A stretch of 64,000 nucleotides of DNA. It comes from Ruminococcus turbiniformis (lineage in GTDB: Bacteria; Bacillota; Clostridia; Lachnospirales; Lachnospiraceae). The stretch is taken from NCBI RefSeq assembly GCF_020687545.1, contig NZ_JAJEQX010000001.1, positions 62,001 to 126,000 of the forward strand. Direction: 5' to 3'. The position numbers and the translations under genes are program-made. Below are positions 27,557 through 36,342 of the stretch, piece after piece; position 1 is the stretch's first letter, and every line of letters starts with the position of its first letter. The notes beneath the pieces are model-generated. The model saw only the letters and a list, made by a program, of their open reading frames with translations, was not told the origin of the DNA and searched no databases.

Positions 27557-28606
27557 TTACTGCTCTTCCATCAGCTCTGTAATCAGTGAATTGTCGATAA
27601 ATCCTTCTGATATCAGCTTCTCTTTATCACTTTCCGATATCCGGCCTTCCTGGACGAAAATATCGACGTATTTCATCACGATCTCGTCCGCCTTCGTCTG
27701 TCCGGGTTCTCCCGTGAACAGTTCCGCCTGCTCCGCAAATGTGGGCAGCGGACGTTCTTCCACGATCATCCTTGTCTCCTCGGCGCTGACGGTAAGCCCG
27801 TTGTCGATCTCCATTGTTTCAAGCGTTTCCGAGAGTTTGTCCGTATCATCCTTCATCTCTTCACAGTGCTGATAATACTGCTTAAGCCAGGCTTTCACCG
27901 TGTCTCTCTTCTCGCTCAGCGCTTTCTCGCTGGCCACAACAACGATCGGGATCTGCTCCCCTGTAGCCACTCCGCTGGCAGCCAGCACCCAGTCCTCATC
28001 TACGCCGTACGCAATCGGCGGCCAGCAGGCGAGAACATCACCTTCTCCGGCCTTGAACGCGGTCAGCGCCTGGGACGGATCCATATGAACGATTTCCACA
28101 TCACTCTCGGAAAGCCCGAGTTTCTCCAGCACAACCGCCAGCATCAGATGAGAGCTTGTCGCGGTCGGACAGAGAATCTGTTTCCCCCTCCACGTATCGG
28201 CATCCCCGTAAATATCCGGGCATCCTTCCACTGCGCCCTGCACGGTCAGGATATCACTGTCCGGTCTCACATAAAACCGGGGAGATACTGTATCATCCAC
28301 GGAGAATCCGATAATCTTAAGTCCGTAGGACACTCCGCCGAATATGGCCGGCGGCAGTCCGGTGACTCCGACTTCCCATTCATCCGCTCCCAGCGCCTCA
28401 TTCTGTGTATTGCCGGAAACAAACATCAGCGACTCTGTAGAAAAGCCTTCATACAGACCTTCTTCCTCCGCGATATAGATCGGAATGCCCTGTGTATACG
28501 GCTGATTTCCGATAACAAGAGAATTTTCCGCGCTTCCCGACCCGCCGCACGCAGTCAGAATCAACATTGAAAGACAGGTCAGCGCACATATCAGTCGTTT
28601 TTTCAT
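27557..28606 (-). CDS. NMT1/SsuA-type substrate-binding lipoprotein
   Basis: A 349-residue lipoprotein with signal peptide and lipobox LTAC (lipidated Cys20), then a NMT1/TauA-like periplasmic-binding fold (IPIYIAEEEGLYEGF; GVTGLPPAIFGG; PTATSSHLMLAVVLEKLG; VHMDPSQALTAFKAGEGDV). It delivers an unidentified small ligand, in this family often a sulfonate, nitrate, thiamine precursor or similar, to the two-permease, two-ATPase transporter encoded downstream. It lies downstream of the split transketolase. Confidence 0.9.
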   Translation of the reverse strand: MKKRLICALTCLSMLILTACGGSGSAENSLVIGNQPYTQGIPIYIAEEEGLYEGFSTESLMFVSGNTQNEALGADEWEVGVTGLPPAIFGGVSYGLKIIGFSVDDTVSPRFYVRPDSDILTVQGAVEGCPDIYGDADTWRGKQILCPTATSSHLMLAVVLEKLGLSESDVEIVHMDPSQALTAFKAGEGDVLACWPPIAYGVDEDWVLAASGVATGEQIPIVVVASEKALSEKRDTVKAWLKQYYQHCEEMKDDTDKLSETLETMEIDNGLTVSAEETRMIVEERPLPTFAEQAELFTGEPGQTKADEIVMKYVDIFVQEGRISESDKEKLISEGFIDNSLITELMEEQ

Positions 28607-28633
28607 CTCTTCCCTCCTGTACGTGAATTATAC

Positions 28634-28674
28634 TCATCAGCCCCGGCTCCCGCCTGACGGGCTGATCCGCTCCG
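28634..28674 (-). other. Hairpin between transketolase and binding protein
   Basis: ATCAGCCC and GGGCTGAT pair across a 20-odd-base GC-rich loop, without a following U-run. It may set a processing boundary that lets transporter and enzyme genes be expressed at different levels. Confidence 0.4.
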
Positions 28675-28687
28675 GATTATTCGCTCT

Positions 28688-29617
28688 TTACGATTTGCTC
28701 TTTACGGCTTCTCTTGCCGCCTCGGCAATATCTTCTGCCGTAAGCTTAAACAGTTTCTTCAGATAATCAAGCGGTCCAACTTCGCTGAATCTGTCGTGAA
28801 CACCGATCGCCTTTAACGGAACCGGATACTTCTCCGTCACCACATCGGAAACAGCTGAGTGGAGTCCTCCGAGAATATTGTGGTTCTCACAGGTTACGCC
28901 GCATCCCGTCTTCTTCAGGGAAGCAAGAACCGTCTCCTCATCAATCGGTTTGATCGTATGTACGTTGACCAGCTCTGCACTGATGCCCTCTTCTTTCAGA
29001 ATCTCGACAGCTCTCAGCGCTTCTGCAACCATGATGCCTGTTGCCATGAGGGTAACATCTGTGCCCTCCCGGATCACATCTGCCTTAAAGAGATCGAATT
29101 TGTAATCATCATCAAAAATGTCCTCTGCTTCTTTACGGATTACGCGGACATATACCGCTCCGTCATACGCTGCGATCTGCGGGATCGCCTGTCTTAACTG
29201 ACGCTCATCCACAGCCTCAAAGATCACAAGGTTTGCAATGCTTCGCAGCGCTCCGATATCATCCAGTGCGGAGTGCGTTGCTCCGAGGATCGTCGCCGAG
29301 ATTCCGGGGTCAGATCCCACGATCTTGACATTCAGCTTCGGGTGGCAGATGGAGATGGCGATCTGGTCCAGCATCCTTCTTCCTGAGAAGGAAGAAAAGG
29401 TATAGATAAACGGTACCATTCCGTAAGCTGACATCCCGCCCGCCACGGACGCCATGTTGCCTTCACACACGCCGATGTTGAACGCTCTGTCCGGATATTT
29501 GTCCTGAATCCAGAAATTGTCGTGCGCACCGGCCATATCCGCGCTGATCACACAGATTTTATCATTGGTCTGCATCAGTTTTTCTACTTCCTGTGAAAAG
29601 ATTTTCCGCATTTCCAT
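28688..29617 (-). CDS. Transketolase, C-terminal subunit
   Basis: A 309-residue half-transketolase with the pyrimidine-binding domain (conserved Glu in NIGVCEGNMASVAGG; FIYTFSSFSGRRMLDQI) and C-terminal domain (GTDVTLMATGIMVAEALRA). It must pair with the N-terminal subunit encoded immediately upstream. ATG 29617 has GGAGGAG upstream; the 18-base-longer TTG frame overlaps the neighbour without a ribosome site. Split transketolases act either in the pentose phosphate pathway or on special keto sugars such as apulose phosphate; the transporter linkage favours a catabolic role. Confidence 0.92.
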   Translation of the reverse strand: MEMRKIFSQEVEKLMQTNDKICVISADMAGAHDNFWIQDKYPDRAFNIGVCEGNMASVAGGMSAYGMVPFIYTFSSFSGRRMLDQIAISICHPKLNVKIVGSDPGISATILGATHSALDDIGALRSIANLVIFEAVDERQLRQAIPQIAAYDGAVYVRVIRKEAEDIFDDDYKFDLFKADVIREGTDVTLMATGIMVAEALRAVEILKEEGISAELVNVHTIKPIDEETVLASLKKTGCGVTCENHNILGGLHSAVSDVVTEKYPVPLKAIGVHDRFSEVGPLDYLKKLFKLTAEDIAEAAREAVKSKS

Positions 29618-29631
29618 AATCGTTCTCCTCC

Positions 29632-30453
29632 TCAACCCAGCTCTGCCAGCGCCTGTGCTTCCATTTCCTTTGTAATCGGAATATGGTGGTTCTTCGGTGC
29701 CATTGATTCAAACATCGGGATTCCTTTTCCTTTTACCGTATTGAGCAGAATTACGCTCGGCACGCCTTTTGTCTCTTTCGCTCTCTCAATCGCCTCATAG
29801 ATCTGCTCCACATCGTGGCCGTCAATCTCCTGGGCGAAAAATCCGAAGGATTCCCATCTGTCTTTCATATGATTCATGCTTACGATTTCATCAACCCAGC
29901 CGTCACACTGTGCTTTGTTCACATCCACAAAGGTGATCAGGTTGTCAAGGCAGAACTGGCTCGCCGTCATGGCCGCCTCCCAGATCTGACCTTCCTGACA
30001 CTCTCCGTCTCCGACAATCGCGTAAATGTATGCGTTGTCTCCCACGATCTTTGACGCCTTTGCCATGCCTGCCGCACAGGAAAGTCCCTGTCCGAGTGAT
30101 CCTGTCGACATGTCGATACCGGGAGTTTTCAGCATATCCACATGGCTCGGAAGAATCGTTCCCGGCTTGTTCAGCGTGTAGAGCTCTTCGATCGGGTAGA
30201 AGCCTTTCTGCGCCAGTACGGTATATAACCCCGGACCGCAGTGTCCCTTTGACAGGACCAGTCTGTCGCGTCCTTCCATGTACGGGTTTTTCGGATCTAC
30301 ATTCATACATTTATTATAGAGAACTGCCAGCAGCTCTACCATGGAGAGTGCTCCGCCGATATGTCCCAGGCCGAGTGAAGCGATCTGCTTCACTGTGAGC
30401 CGCCGGGTTTCCTTACAGAATTCCTGCAATTCCAAAACTTCTTCTCGTTTCAT
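29632..30453 (-). CDS. Transketolase, N-terminal subunit
   Basis: A 273-residue thiamine-diphosphate-binding half with the GDG...N motif as VGDGECQEGQIWEAAM and VDVNKAQCDG, and active-site histidines in GLGHIGGALS and LSKGHCGPGLY. It is 14 bases upstream of the C-terminal subunit gene. Transfer of a two-carbon ketol unit between sugar phosphates is expected for the heteromer. Confidence 0.92.
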   Translation of the reverse strand: MKREEVLELQEFCKETRRLTVKQIASLGLGHIGGALSMVELLAVLYNKCMNVDPKNPYMEGRDRLVLSKGHCGPGLYTVLAQKGFYPIEELYTLNKPGTILPSHVDMLKTPGIDMSTGSLGQGLSCAAGMAKASKIVGDNAYIYAIVGDGECQEGQIWEAAMTASQFCLDNLITFVDVNKAQCDGWVDEIVSMNHMKDRWESFGFFAQEIDGHDVEQIYEAIERAKETKGVPSVILLNTVKGKGIPMFESMAPKNHHIPITKEMEAQALAELG

Positions 30454-30494
30454 ATATAACCTCCTGCATTTTTTCGTATTTCGCTGTCCTTATT

Positions 30495-31313
30495 TTACTT
30501 TCCTGCCTGAACCTGCGCCTTCGCGTTCTGCTCCTTAATGATTCCATACGCACTCACGAGGATGATCACACATCCGATAAGAGCTGTTGTTGTCGGTACT
30601 GTACCGTAGATGAAGATCGTCAGCACCATTGTGATGATCGGAATCAGAAGAAGAATTACCTTTACCACCCAGGCCGGCAGCTCTGCCAGCGCCTTGTAGT
30701 ACGAAAGGAAGAGGCAGTACTGCATAAGTCCGGATACTACAAGCGAAATCAGGATTCCCGTGCTTCCGAATGCGATCGGAATATCGTCCATAGCGCCTGT
30801 TGCGATAAATGTGGTGATGAACAGTGTCATCGTGATCAGACTGTTGTAGTATGCGACCGTCATCTGACTGATCGGCACTTTTTTCTGTTTCAGTATTCCG
30901 GAGATGTTGAATGTATTCCATGTCAGGAGAACCGCACTTATGATGAAGAAGATGTCTCCTGCGTTAAATGTCATCTTTGTGAAGTCAGTTCCGATTACCA
31001 TGAGCACGCCGATGAACATTGTAAGTGAGAATACCCAGTCTTTTTTCGTCAGTCTCTCTTTGTAAATCAGCCATGATGCGAAGTTAACCATCAGCACGTC
31101 TGTTTTGAGAAGGAAAGCTCCGGTCTGCTCATTTCCGAACTTGAATCCGAAAAAGTTTGTAAAGTTGACCGAGAATCCTATAATACCGATGAGCAGCAGT
31201 TTTGGCAGCAGCTCTTTTACTGTAAACAGATCTTTGAATTTTCCCTGTGTCAGCAGTGTAATTGTCAGCAGCGCGATTGTAATGACAAAAGTAAATACTC
31301 CGGTTGTAACTGT
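30495..31313 (-). pseudogene. DMT/EamA transporter lacking its 5' end
   Basis: The frame encodes an EamA-type drug/metabolite transporter from about the second membrane helix (VTTGVFTFVITIALLTITLL) to the C-terminus, including two EamA-like halves. Upstream the similarity stops near 31313 and the frame runs antisense into the IclR fragment without any ATG/GTG/TTG before GTG 31097. About the first 30-40 residues and the start are missing. It lies 41 bases ahead of the transketolase pair and was probably the first gene of that operon. Internal initiation at 31097 would yield a protein lacking several helices. Confidence 0.8.
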
Positions 31314-31769
31314 ATGCGTCTCGGTATCACATACCGACGCGATTTCTTCGCAAGAGACCGCATGAACCAGATTCTCACGAAACTCGTCGATGCCGTCGAG
31401 GAGACAAGTTACTTTGCCGTACGCATCGCCGACCAGTATTTCTTTCTGGACGCGATCGCCAGCGACCGCAACATAAAGGCGGATCCGAAGATCGGATGCT
31501 TCTACCGCATCGAAGATCCTTCGGCGATCTCAAAAGTATTCGCCAATTATTCCCGTGTCTCGGTAAACACCGTCAGATACGAGGTTGACTTTGGCCAGGA
31601 GGAAGTGGGGATGAACAGCATGGCGATTCCCTTCAAGAAAAACGGAAACCTGCTCGGCGCTATTGCGGTCAGCGGACCGTCGACGCGTTTCACTTCGAGG
31701 AAAATGGAGCGGGCCTACGAGGAATATTTAAAGATACTGGAAGAATTCGGGATGCAGGACTGCATCTGA
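31314..31769 (+). pseudogene. IclR-family effector domain without DNA-binding domain
   Basis: The 151-residue product matches the C-terminal ligand-binding domain of IclR regulators (LVDAVEETSYFAVRIADQYF; DPKIGCFYRIEDPSAISKVF; GMNSMAIPFKKNGNLLGAIA). The N-terminal winged helix of about 90 residues is absent. The gene faces away from the DMT gene and meets it at about 31313. One deletion would have removed both 5' ends and the shared promoter region. It can no longer bind DNA as a normal IclR protein. Confidence 0.85.
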
Positions 31770-31777
31770 GAAGAGAT

Positions 31778-31860
31778 AAGCCCGGATTTACGGGCGCTGC
31801 ATGTACAAATGTCGCCTGTACAAGGGCTGCCTGTACAAGCCTGCAGAAGGGCTGTCTGTG
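31778..31860 (+). repeat. Intergenic repeat copy A, degenerate with TGTACA iterations
   Basis: AAGCCCGG...GGGCGCTGCATGTACAAA matches the right part of the family seen at 33282, 34688 and 37131. It is followed by reiterated GCCTGTACAAG units (31816, 31831) and a variant CTGTCTGTGCAAAA abutting the hydF terminator. Confidence 0.7.
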
Positions 31861-31863
31861 CAA

Positions 31864-31913
31864 AAAACCAGGGATCTTATGGAAGACGCAAGTCCTCCCG
31901 GATCCCTGGTTTT
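31864..31913. terminator. hydF terminator
   Basis: AAAACCAGGGATC (31864-31876) pairs perfectly with GATCCCTGGTTTT (31901-31913); in the hydF direction it ends in six T. Confidence 0.88.
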
Positions 31914-31973
31914 CGTGCTGTCTACAGTACTTTTTTTCGCGGCATTTTGGCCGCAGTATTATGTCCGCAGTAT

Positions 31974-33203
31974 TTATTTCAGAAGTTCGTATATCTCCGG
32001 GAACACCTGCACGCTTCGCTTCAGTATCCCTTTCACATACGCGATCAGGATCCCGTAATTTGTCATCGGCACATTCTGATCCGCCGCACAGCTTAGGCGG
32101 TATTTCATTTCCCTTTCATTCAGCATGCATCCGCCGCAGTGGATAATCAGTCTGTACAGCGTCAGATCATCCGGAAACTCCGTTCCGGACGTCGTCTCAA
32201 TCTTTATGTCTTTCCCCGTATATTCCCGGATCCAGCGCGGGATCTTCACTGTCCCGATATCGTCGCACTGTCTGTGGTGCGTACACCCTTCGCTGATCAG
32301 CACGGTATCCCCGTCCTGCAGAGTGTCAAGAGCCGTCACTCCGGCGACAGCCTGCGCAAGGTTTCCCTTGTACCGCGCGAAAAGAATCGAAAACGAAGTG
32401 AGAAGAACGTTCTCCGGCGTATCTTTTGAGACCTGGCCGAACGCCTGACTGTCCGTGATCACAATTTTCGGTCTCTCTTTCAGACGGTTCAGAGCATCTT
32501 TCAGCTCGGTTTCCCTTGTGACAACCGAAACTGCTCCCGCTTCCAGAATATCTCTTATCGTCTGCTGCTGCGGCAGGATCAGTCTCCCCTTCGGCGCCGC
32601 AGAGTCAATCGGTACGACAAGCACTGCTACATTCCCGGGAGAGAGAAGATCCCGGACGAGATATTTTTCAGGTTCCTCCGTATTGACTGCTGCTGCGATC
32701 TTTTCCTTCAGGTCAACGATCCCTTCCCCCGTTTCCGCGCTCACCGCAAGAATCCTGTCAGCCTCCGTTCCGAGAGACGCACGGATTTCCGCTTCTTTCT
32801 CCTGGGGCATCAGATCACTTTTGTTGATAACGATAAGATAGGGAATCTCTTTCTTCCGGATGCGCTCGATCAGCAGAAGATCTTCCGGACTCGCTCCCGC
32901 AGTTCCGTCGATCACAAGCACTGCTGCGTCCGTCTTGTTCAAAACCTGATAGCTCTTCCTGACACGGAGCGCTCCCAGATCACCCTCATCGTCTATCCCC
33001 GGCGTATCCATCATAACAACAGGTCCCAGCGGGAGCAGCTCCATGGACTTGTATACCGGGTCCGTGGTGGTTCCTTTCACATCGGACACAACCGCCAGAT
33101 CCTGACCTGTAACCGCATTCATAACGCTTGATTTTCCCGCGTTTCTCCTTCCGAAAAAGCCGATATGCACCCGTTCCGACATCGGAGTCTGATTCATACT
33201 CAT
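31974..33203 (-). CDS. hydF: [FeFe]-hydrogenase maturation GTPase HydF
   Basis: A 409-residue scaffold on which HydE and HydG build the 2Fe subcluster before its transfer to hydrogenase. The N-terminal GTPase domain has the P-loop GRRNAGKSS, switch DTPGIDDEG and NKSD. The C-terminal iron-sulfur domain has the HydF ligands EGCTHHRQC (CxH near residues 307-309) and HCGGC near 355. ATG 33203 follows AAGGAGG. hydE, hydG and the hydrogenase are not in the window. The gene shows the cell assembles an [FeFe]-hydrogenase, in line with AdhE-type fermentation. Confidence 0.95.
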   Translation of the reverse strand: MSMNQTPMSERVHIGFFGRRNAGKSSVMNAVTGQDLAVVSDVKGTTTDPVYKSMELLPLGPVVMMDTPGIDDEGDLGALRVRKSYQVLNKTDAAVLVIDGTAGASPEDLLLIERIRKKEIPYLIVINKSDLMPQEKEAEIRASLGTEADRILAVSAETGEGIVDLKEKIAAAVNTEEPEKYLVRDLLSPGNVAVLVVPIDSAAPKGRLILPQQQTIRDILEAGAVSVVTRETELKDALNRLKERPKIVITDSQAFGQVSKDTPENVLLTSFSILFARYKGNLAQAVAGVTALDTLQDGDTVLISEGCTHHRQCDDIGTVKIPRWIREYTGKDIKIETTSGTEFPDDLTLYRLIIHCGGCMLNEREMKYRLSCAADQNVPMTNYGILIAYVKGILKRSVQVFPEIYELLK

Positions 33204-33265
33204 ACTGGTTCCTCCTTCTTTTCTCCGTTTTCGTGTTCCTCCAGTTAATCATGGGACTTCTGAAT

Positions 33266-33370
33266 GCCGCCTGTACAATCACCGAAAGTGCCCGAAGGCA
33301 CATTCCGGGATTGTAAGCGGTCGCCAAGGTCCCGGGCAAGCCCGGACTTTGGCTCGTCGCCTGTACAAAA
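33266..33370 (+). repeat. Intergenic repeat copy B, upstream of hydF
   Basis: The core (CACATTCCGGGATTGTAAGC ... GCCAAGGTC ... GGGCAAGCCCGG ... GCCTGTACAAAAA) runs 33282-33370, with an extra GCCGCCTGTACAATC at 33266-33280. It directly abuts the tyrS terminator. On the minus strand TTGCCC (33339-33334), 18 bases, then TACAAT (33315-33310) form a promoter-like unit facing hydF. Confidence 0.8.
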
Positions 33371-33405
33371 ACGGGACGCCGCCTGCAAAAGCGGATGCGC
33401 CCCGT
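33371..33405 (-). terminator. tyrS terminator
   Basis: On the minus strand ACGGG...CCGC pairs with GCGG...CCCGT around TTTTGCAG, followed by TTTTTG. Confidence 0.8.
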
Positions 33406-33428
33406 CGCTGCATCTTTCCCATTCGGTT

Positions 33429-34655
33429 TTATTTTACCACAATTCTGCGGAAATTTTTCTTTCCTTTTTTGAGGATAATGCCCTCTCCCGCAAACGCGTC
33501 TTTCGCATAGGAAAACGTGATATCGCCGACTTTTTCTCCGTCAACGGCCACTCCGCCCTGCTGCACGGCGCGTCTCGCCTCAGACTTGGACGGCACAAGG
33601 CCGCTCTTTACGAGCATTGTGAGAATGTCAATCTGTCCGTCTGTGAAATCAGCGTCCTCCAGTTCCGCCGTCGGCATCTCAGCTGCATTTCCTTTGCTGA
33701 AAAGCGCTCTCGCACTCTCCTGCGCCTTCTTTGCCTCTTCTTCCCCGTGAACGAGTTTCGTCAGCTCATATGCAAGGATCTCTTTCGCCGTGTTAAGCTG
33801 CGCACCCTCCCAGGAATCCATCTTGTCGATCTCTTCAAGCGGCAGGAAGGTCAGCATACGGATGCACTTCAGGACATCCGCGTCCGCCACATTTCTCCAG
33901 TACTGATAGAAGTCAAACGGAGACGTTTTCTCCGGATCAAGCCATACGGCACCGGACTGGGTCTTTCCCATCTTCTTTCCCTCGGAGTTCAGAAGCAGAG
34001 TGATCGTCATCGCTCCCGCGTCTTTTCCAAGTTTGCGGCGGATCAGCTCTGTTCCGGCAAGCATGTTGCTCCACTGGTCATCGCCGCCGAACTGCAGGTT
34101 GCAGCCGTATTTCTGGAACAGTGCGTAGAAATCATACGCCTGCATAATCATGTAATTAAACTCCAGGAAACTTAATCCCCTTTCCATTCTCTGCTTATAG
34201 CACTCCGCCGTAAGCATACGGTTTACCGAAAAATGCGGCCCCACTTCGCGCAGAAGTTCAATATAGTTCAGGTCAAGCAGCCAGTCTGCATTATTGACCA
34301 TAAGCGCTTTTCCGTCAGAAAAATCGATAAATTTGCTCATCTGCTTTTTGAAGCAGTCGCAGTTGTGCTGGATCTGTTCCGGCGTCATCATGCTGCGCAT
34401 GTCGCTTCTTCCCGAAGGATCTCCGATGTAGCCTGTACCGCCTCCGATCAGGGCGATCGGCTTATTTCCCGCCTCCTGCAGGCGCTTCATCAGGCAGAGT
34501 GCCATGAAATGTCCGACATGAAGGCTGTCCGCCGTCGGATCAAATCCAATATAAAACACTGCTTTTCCGCTGTTTACAAGATCTCGGATTCCTTCCTCAT
34601 CTGTCACCTGGGCAATCAGCCCGCGAGCCTGAAGCTCCTCATAAATTTCCATCAT
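33429..34655 (-). CDS. tyrS: Tyrosyl-tRNA synthetase
   Basis: A 408-residue class I synthetase charging tRNA-Tyr. The HIGH-type motif is [12 protein letters not shown] near residue 47, the tyrosine pocket includes [11 protein letters not shown], the KMSKS-type loop is KMGKTQSGA near 230, and the C-terminal S4 RNA-binding domain spans about 345-408 ([19 protein letters not shown]). AAAGGAG precedes two consecutive ATGs; the second (34652) has the better spacing. Expression should respond to uncharged tRNA-Tyr through the T-box upstream, but a repeat with a promoter-like sequence lies between T-box and gene. Confidence 0.97.
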   Translation of the reverse strand: MMEIYEELQARGLIAQVTDEEGIRDLVNSGKAVFYIGFDPTADSLHVGHFMALCLMKRLQEAGNKPIALIGGGTGYIGDPSGRSDMRSMMTPEQIQHNCDCFKKQMSKFIDFSDGKALMVNNADWLLDLNYIELLREVGPHFSVNRMLTAECYKQRMERGLSFLEFNYMIMQAYDFYALFQKYGCNLQFGGDDQWSNMLAGTELIRRKLGKDAGAMTITLLLNSEGKKMGKTQSGAVWLDPEKTSPFDFYQYWRNVADADVLKCIRMLTFLPLEEIDKMDSWEGAQLNTAKEILAYELTKLVHGEEEAKKAQESARALFSKGNAAEMPTAELEDADFTDGQIDILTMLVKSGLVPSKSEARRAVQQGGVAVDGEKVGDITFSYAKDAFAGEGIILKKGKKNFRRIVVK

Positions 34656-34687
34656 TCTTCTCCTTTTTCTTCAATGTAGAATAAGCG

Positions 34688-34777
34688 CCGGAAGTTCCAA
34701 ATGGCACATTCCGGGATTGTAAGCAGCCGCCGAGGTCTCAGGCATGCCCGGACTTATGAGCGCCGCCAGTACAAAAA
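34688..34777 (+). repeat. Intergenic repeat copy C, between T-box and tyrS
   Basis: It shares GGCACATTCCGGGATTGTAA, GCCGCCGAGGTCTC, GGACTTATGAGCGCCGCC and GTACAAAAAA with copies B and D. On the minus strand ATGCCT (34745-34740), 18 bases, TACAAT (34721-34716) faces tyrS. It abuts the T-box terminator at 34773. Confidence 0.8.
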
Positions 34778-35083
34778 ATCGTCCCTACTGCTCACGCAAT
34801 AAGGACGATAATTTTACAATATTACCGTGGTACCACCTTAATTCACCAAAACTTTTTCGGTCTCTTTGAAGTGCGGTAACGTGCACCATTCCGCCGCAGC
34901 CTACACAGCACACCGCACGCGTTTTCTCTTTTTGAAACCGCGCTCCCATGCGTTCGGTACGGGGCTCCGGGATGTATTCACAGGGATCGGATCACGCGCC
35001 TCTCATCAGCCGGCTGCTTTCTGTTTTCCCAGGTCACTGCTACTTGTTCCCTTCCATGCCTTTTCAAACATGATCAATTCATA
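34773..35083 (-). ncRNA. T-box leader of tyrS, tyrosine specifier
   Basis: On the minus strand the T-box AAGGTGGTACCACGG (34839-34825) is followed by the terminator ATCGTCC/GGACGAT plus T6 (34809-34773). Stem I contains an AGTAGCAGTGA region and GAA-TAC-A, so UAC (34976-34974) is the Tyr specifier codon. Uncharged tRNA-Tyr should stabilise the antiterminator. Confidence 0.93.
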
Positions 35084-35089
35084 TGGTTG

Positions 35090-35118
35090 ATATTAGCGTA
35101 TCCTCAGAGGTTTGTCAA
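35090..35118 (-). promoter_or_regulatory. Promoter of the tyrS T-box transcript
   Basis: TTGACA (35118-35113), 17 bases, TAATAT (35095-35090) on the minus strand. Confidence 0.8.
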
Positions 35119-35174
35119 GCACTGTCTCATGAAAATCTTCCGGCCTGCCGCTCCGACGGGTCCTCCGTTCTTTT

Positions 35175-36290
35175 TCACTGCTTTCTTCCGCCGATATACA
35201 CCGCCTTTACGCTGAGATCCCGGTCCAACAGCACAAAATCTGCGTCCTTTCCCTCCGAAATGCTTCCGCACCGGTCGTAAATCCCGATCTCTTTCGCCGG
35301 ATTCGCAGATGCGCACGCGACAGCATCCTCCAGAGGAATCCCCATTTTCTGCACTGCAGTCCGCAGGCAGTCCATCAGATTCGTTGCAGAACCTGCGATT
35401 GTCCCGTCTGCAAGCGTCGCAAGAGCACCCTTTACATACACATCCTGTCCGCCCAGCGTGTATTTTCCATCTGTCAGGCCTGTCGCTCTCATGCTGTCAC
35501 TGATCAGAATAATACGTTCTGCCCCGAACATGGCAAATGTCGCGCGGACAACAGACGGATGGATATGGATTCCGTCGCAGATCAGCTCCACATGACAGTT
35601 CTCATCATCCCTCGCCGCGCCGATCACACCGGGTTCCCTGTGATTCAGCGGAGGCATGGCGTTATACAGATGTGTCACATGGCTTGCCCCTGCCTCCAGG
35701 GCCCTTGCCGCGGTATCATAGTCCGCTACAGTATGAGCAATGGAAACAACCACCCCATCCTTCATTTCCCGGATAAACTCCAGCGCCCCGTCGTTCTCCG
35801 GAGCAATGTCCACCAGCCGGATAAGCCCGCCGGATTCTTCCTGAAGTTTTCCAAACAGCGCCGCATCACATTTCCTGATGTGATCCGCCGCCTGAGCCCC
35901 TTTCTTTTTTTCACTGATGAACGGGCCCTCCATATTGATTCCCACCAGTTTTGCACCCGATTCTCCCCGGTATCTCCCGGCGGTGCGCATAATGTCATGC
36001 AGCTCCTCTTCCGGGAGCGTCATCGTGGCCGGACAGATCGACGTCACTCCGACAGATGCCTCATACTCCGCCATACGCCGGATCGCCTCTTCGTCCGCAT
36101 CGCAGAAATCATCGCCCATGCATCCGTGGAAATGAATATCCACAAGTCCGGGAATCATAAAGCATCCCCCGCCGTCTACAACCTCATTGTCTCCGGATCT
36201 GACCGGTGCAAATTTCCCGCCGCAAACAGCGATCTCTCCGGGAACAAATGTCTTATCCTCCGAAAAAATCTTAACATTTCTGATGATCAT
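35175..36290 (-). CDS. nagA: N-acetylglucosamine-6-phosphate deacetylase
   Basis: A 371-residue amidohydrolase removing acetate from GlcNAc-6-P to give glucosamine-6-P for NagB. Metal and catalytic elements: DIHFHGCMGDD near residue 52, the glutamate in NMEGPFIS, SIAHTVADYD and HLYNAMPPLNHREPG, and the catalytic aspartate in LISDSMRATG near 262. It is 52 bases downstream of nagB, so the pair is an amino-sugar utilisation operon. A tyrS promoter starts just beyond its end. Confidence 0.95.
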   Translation of the reverse strand: MIIRNVKIFSEDKTFVPGEIAVCGGKFAPVRSGDNEVVDGGGCFMIPGLVDIHFHGCMGDDFCDADEEAIRRMAEYEASVGVTSICPATMTLPEEELHDIMRTAGRYRGESGAKLVGINMEGPFISEKKKGAQAADHIRKCDAALFGKLQEESGGLIRLVDIAPENDGALEFIREMKDGVVVSIAHTVADYDTAARALEAGASHVTHLYNAMPPLNHREPGVIGAARDDENCHVELICDGIHIHPSVVRATFAMFGAERIILISDSMRATGLTDGKYTLGGQDVYVKGALATLADGTIAGSATNLMDCLRTAVQKMGIPLEDAVACASANPAKEIGIYDRCGSISEGKDADFVLLDRDLSVKAVYIGGRKQ

Positions 36291-36342
36291 CTCTTCCTCT
36301 CACCTTCCCGTCTGTGTTCTCTGCTCTGAATCTCCTCTTTCT

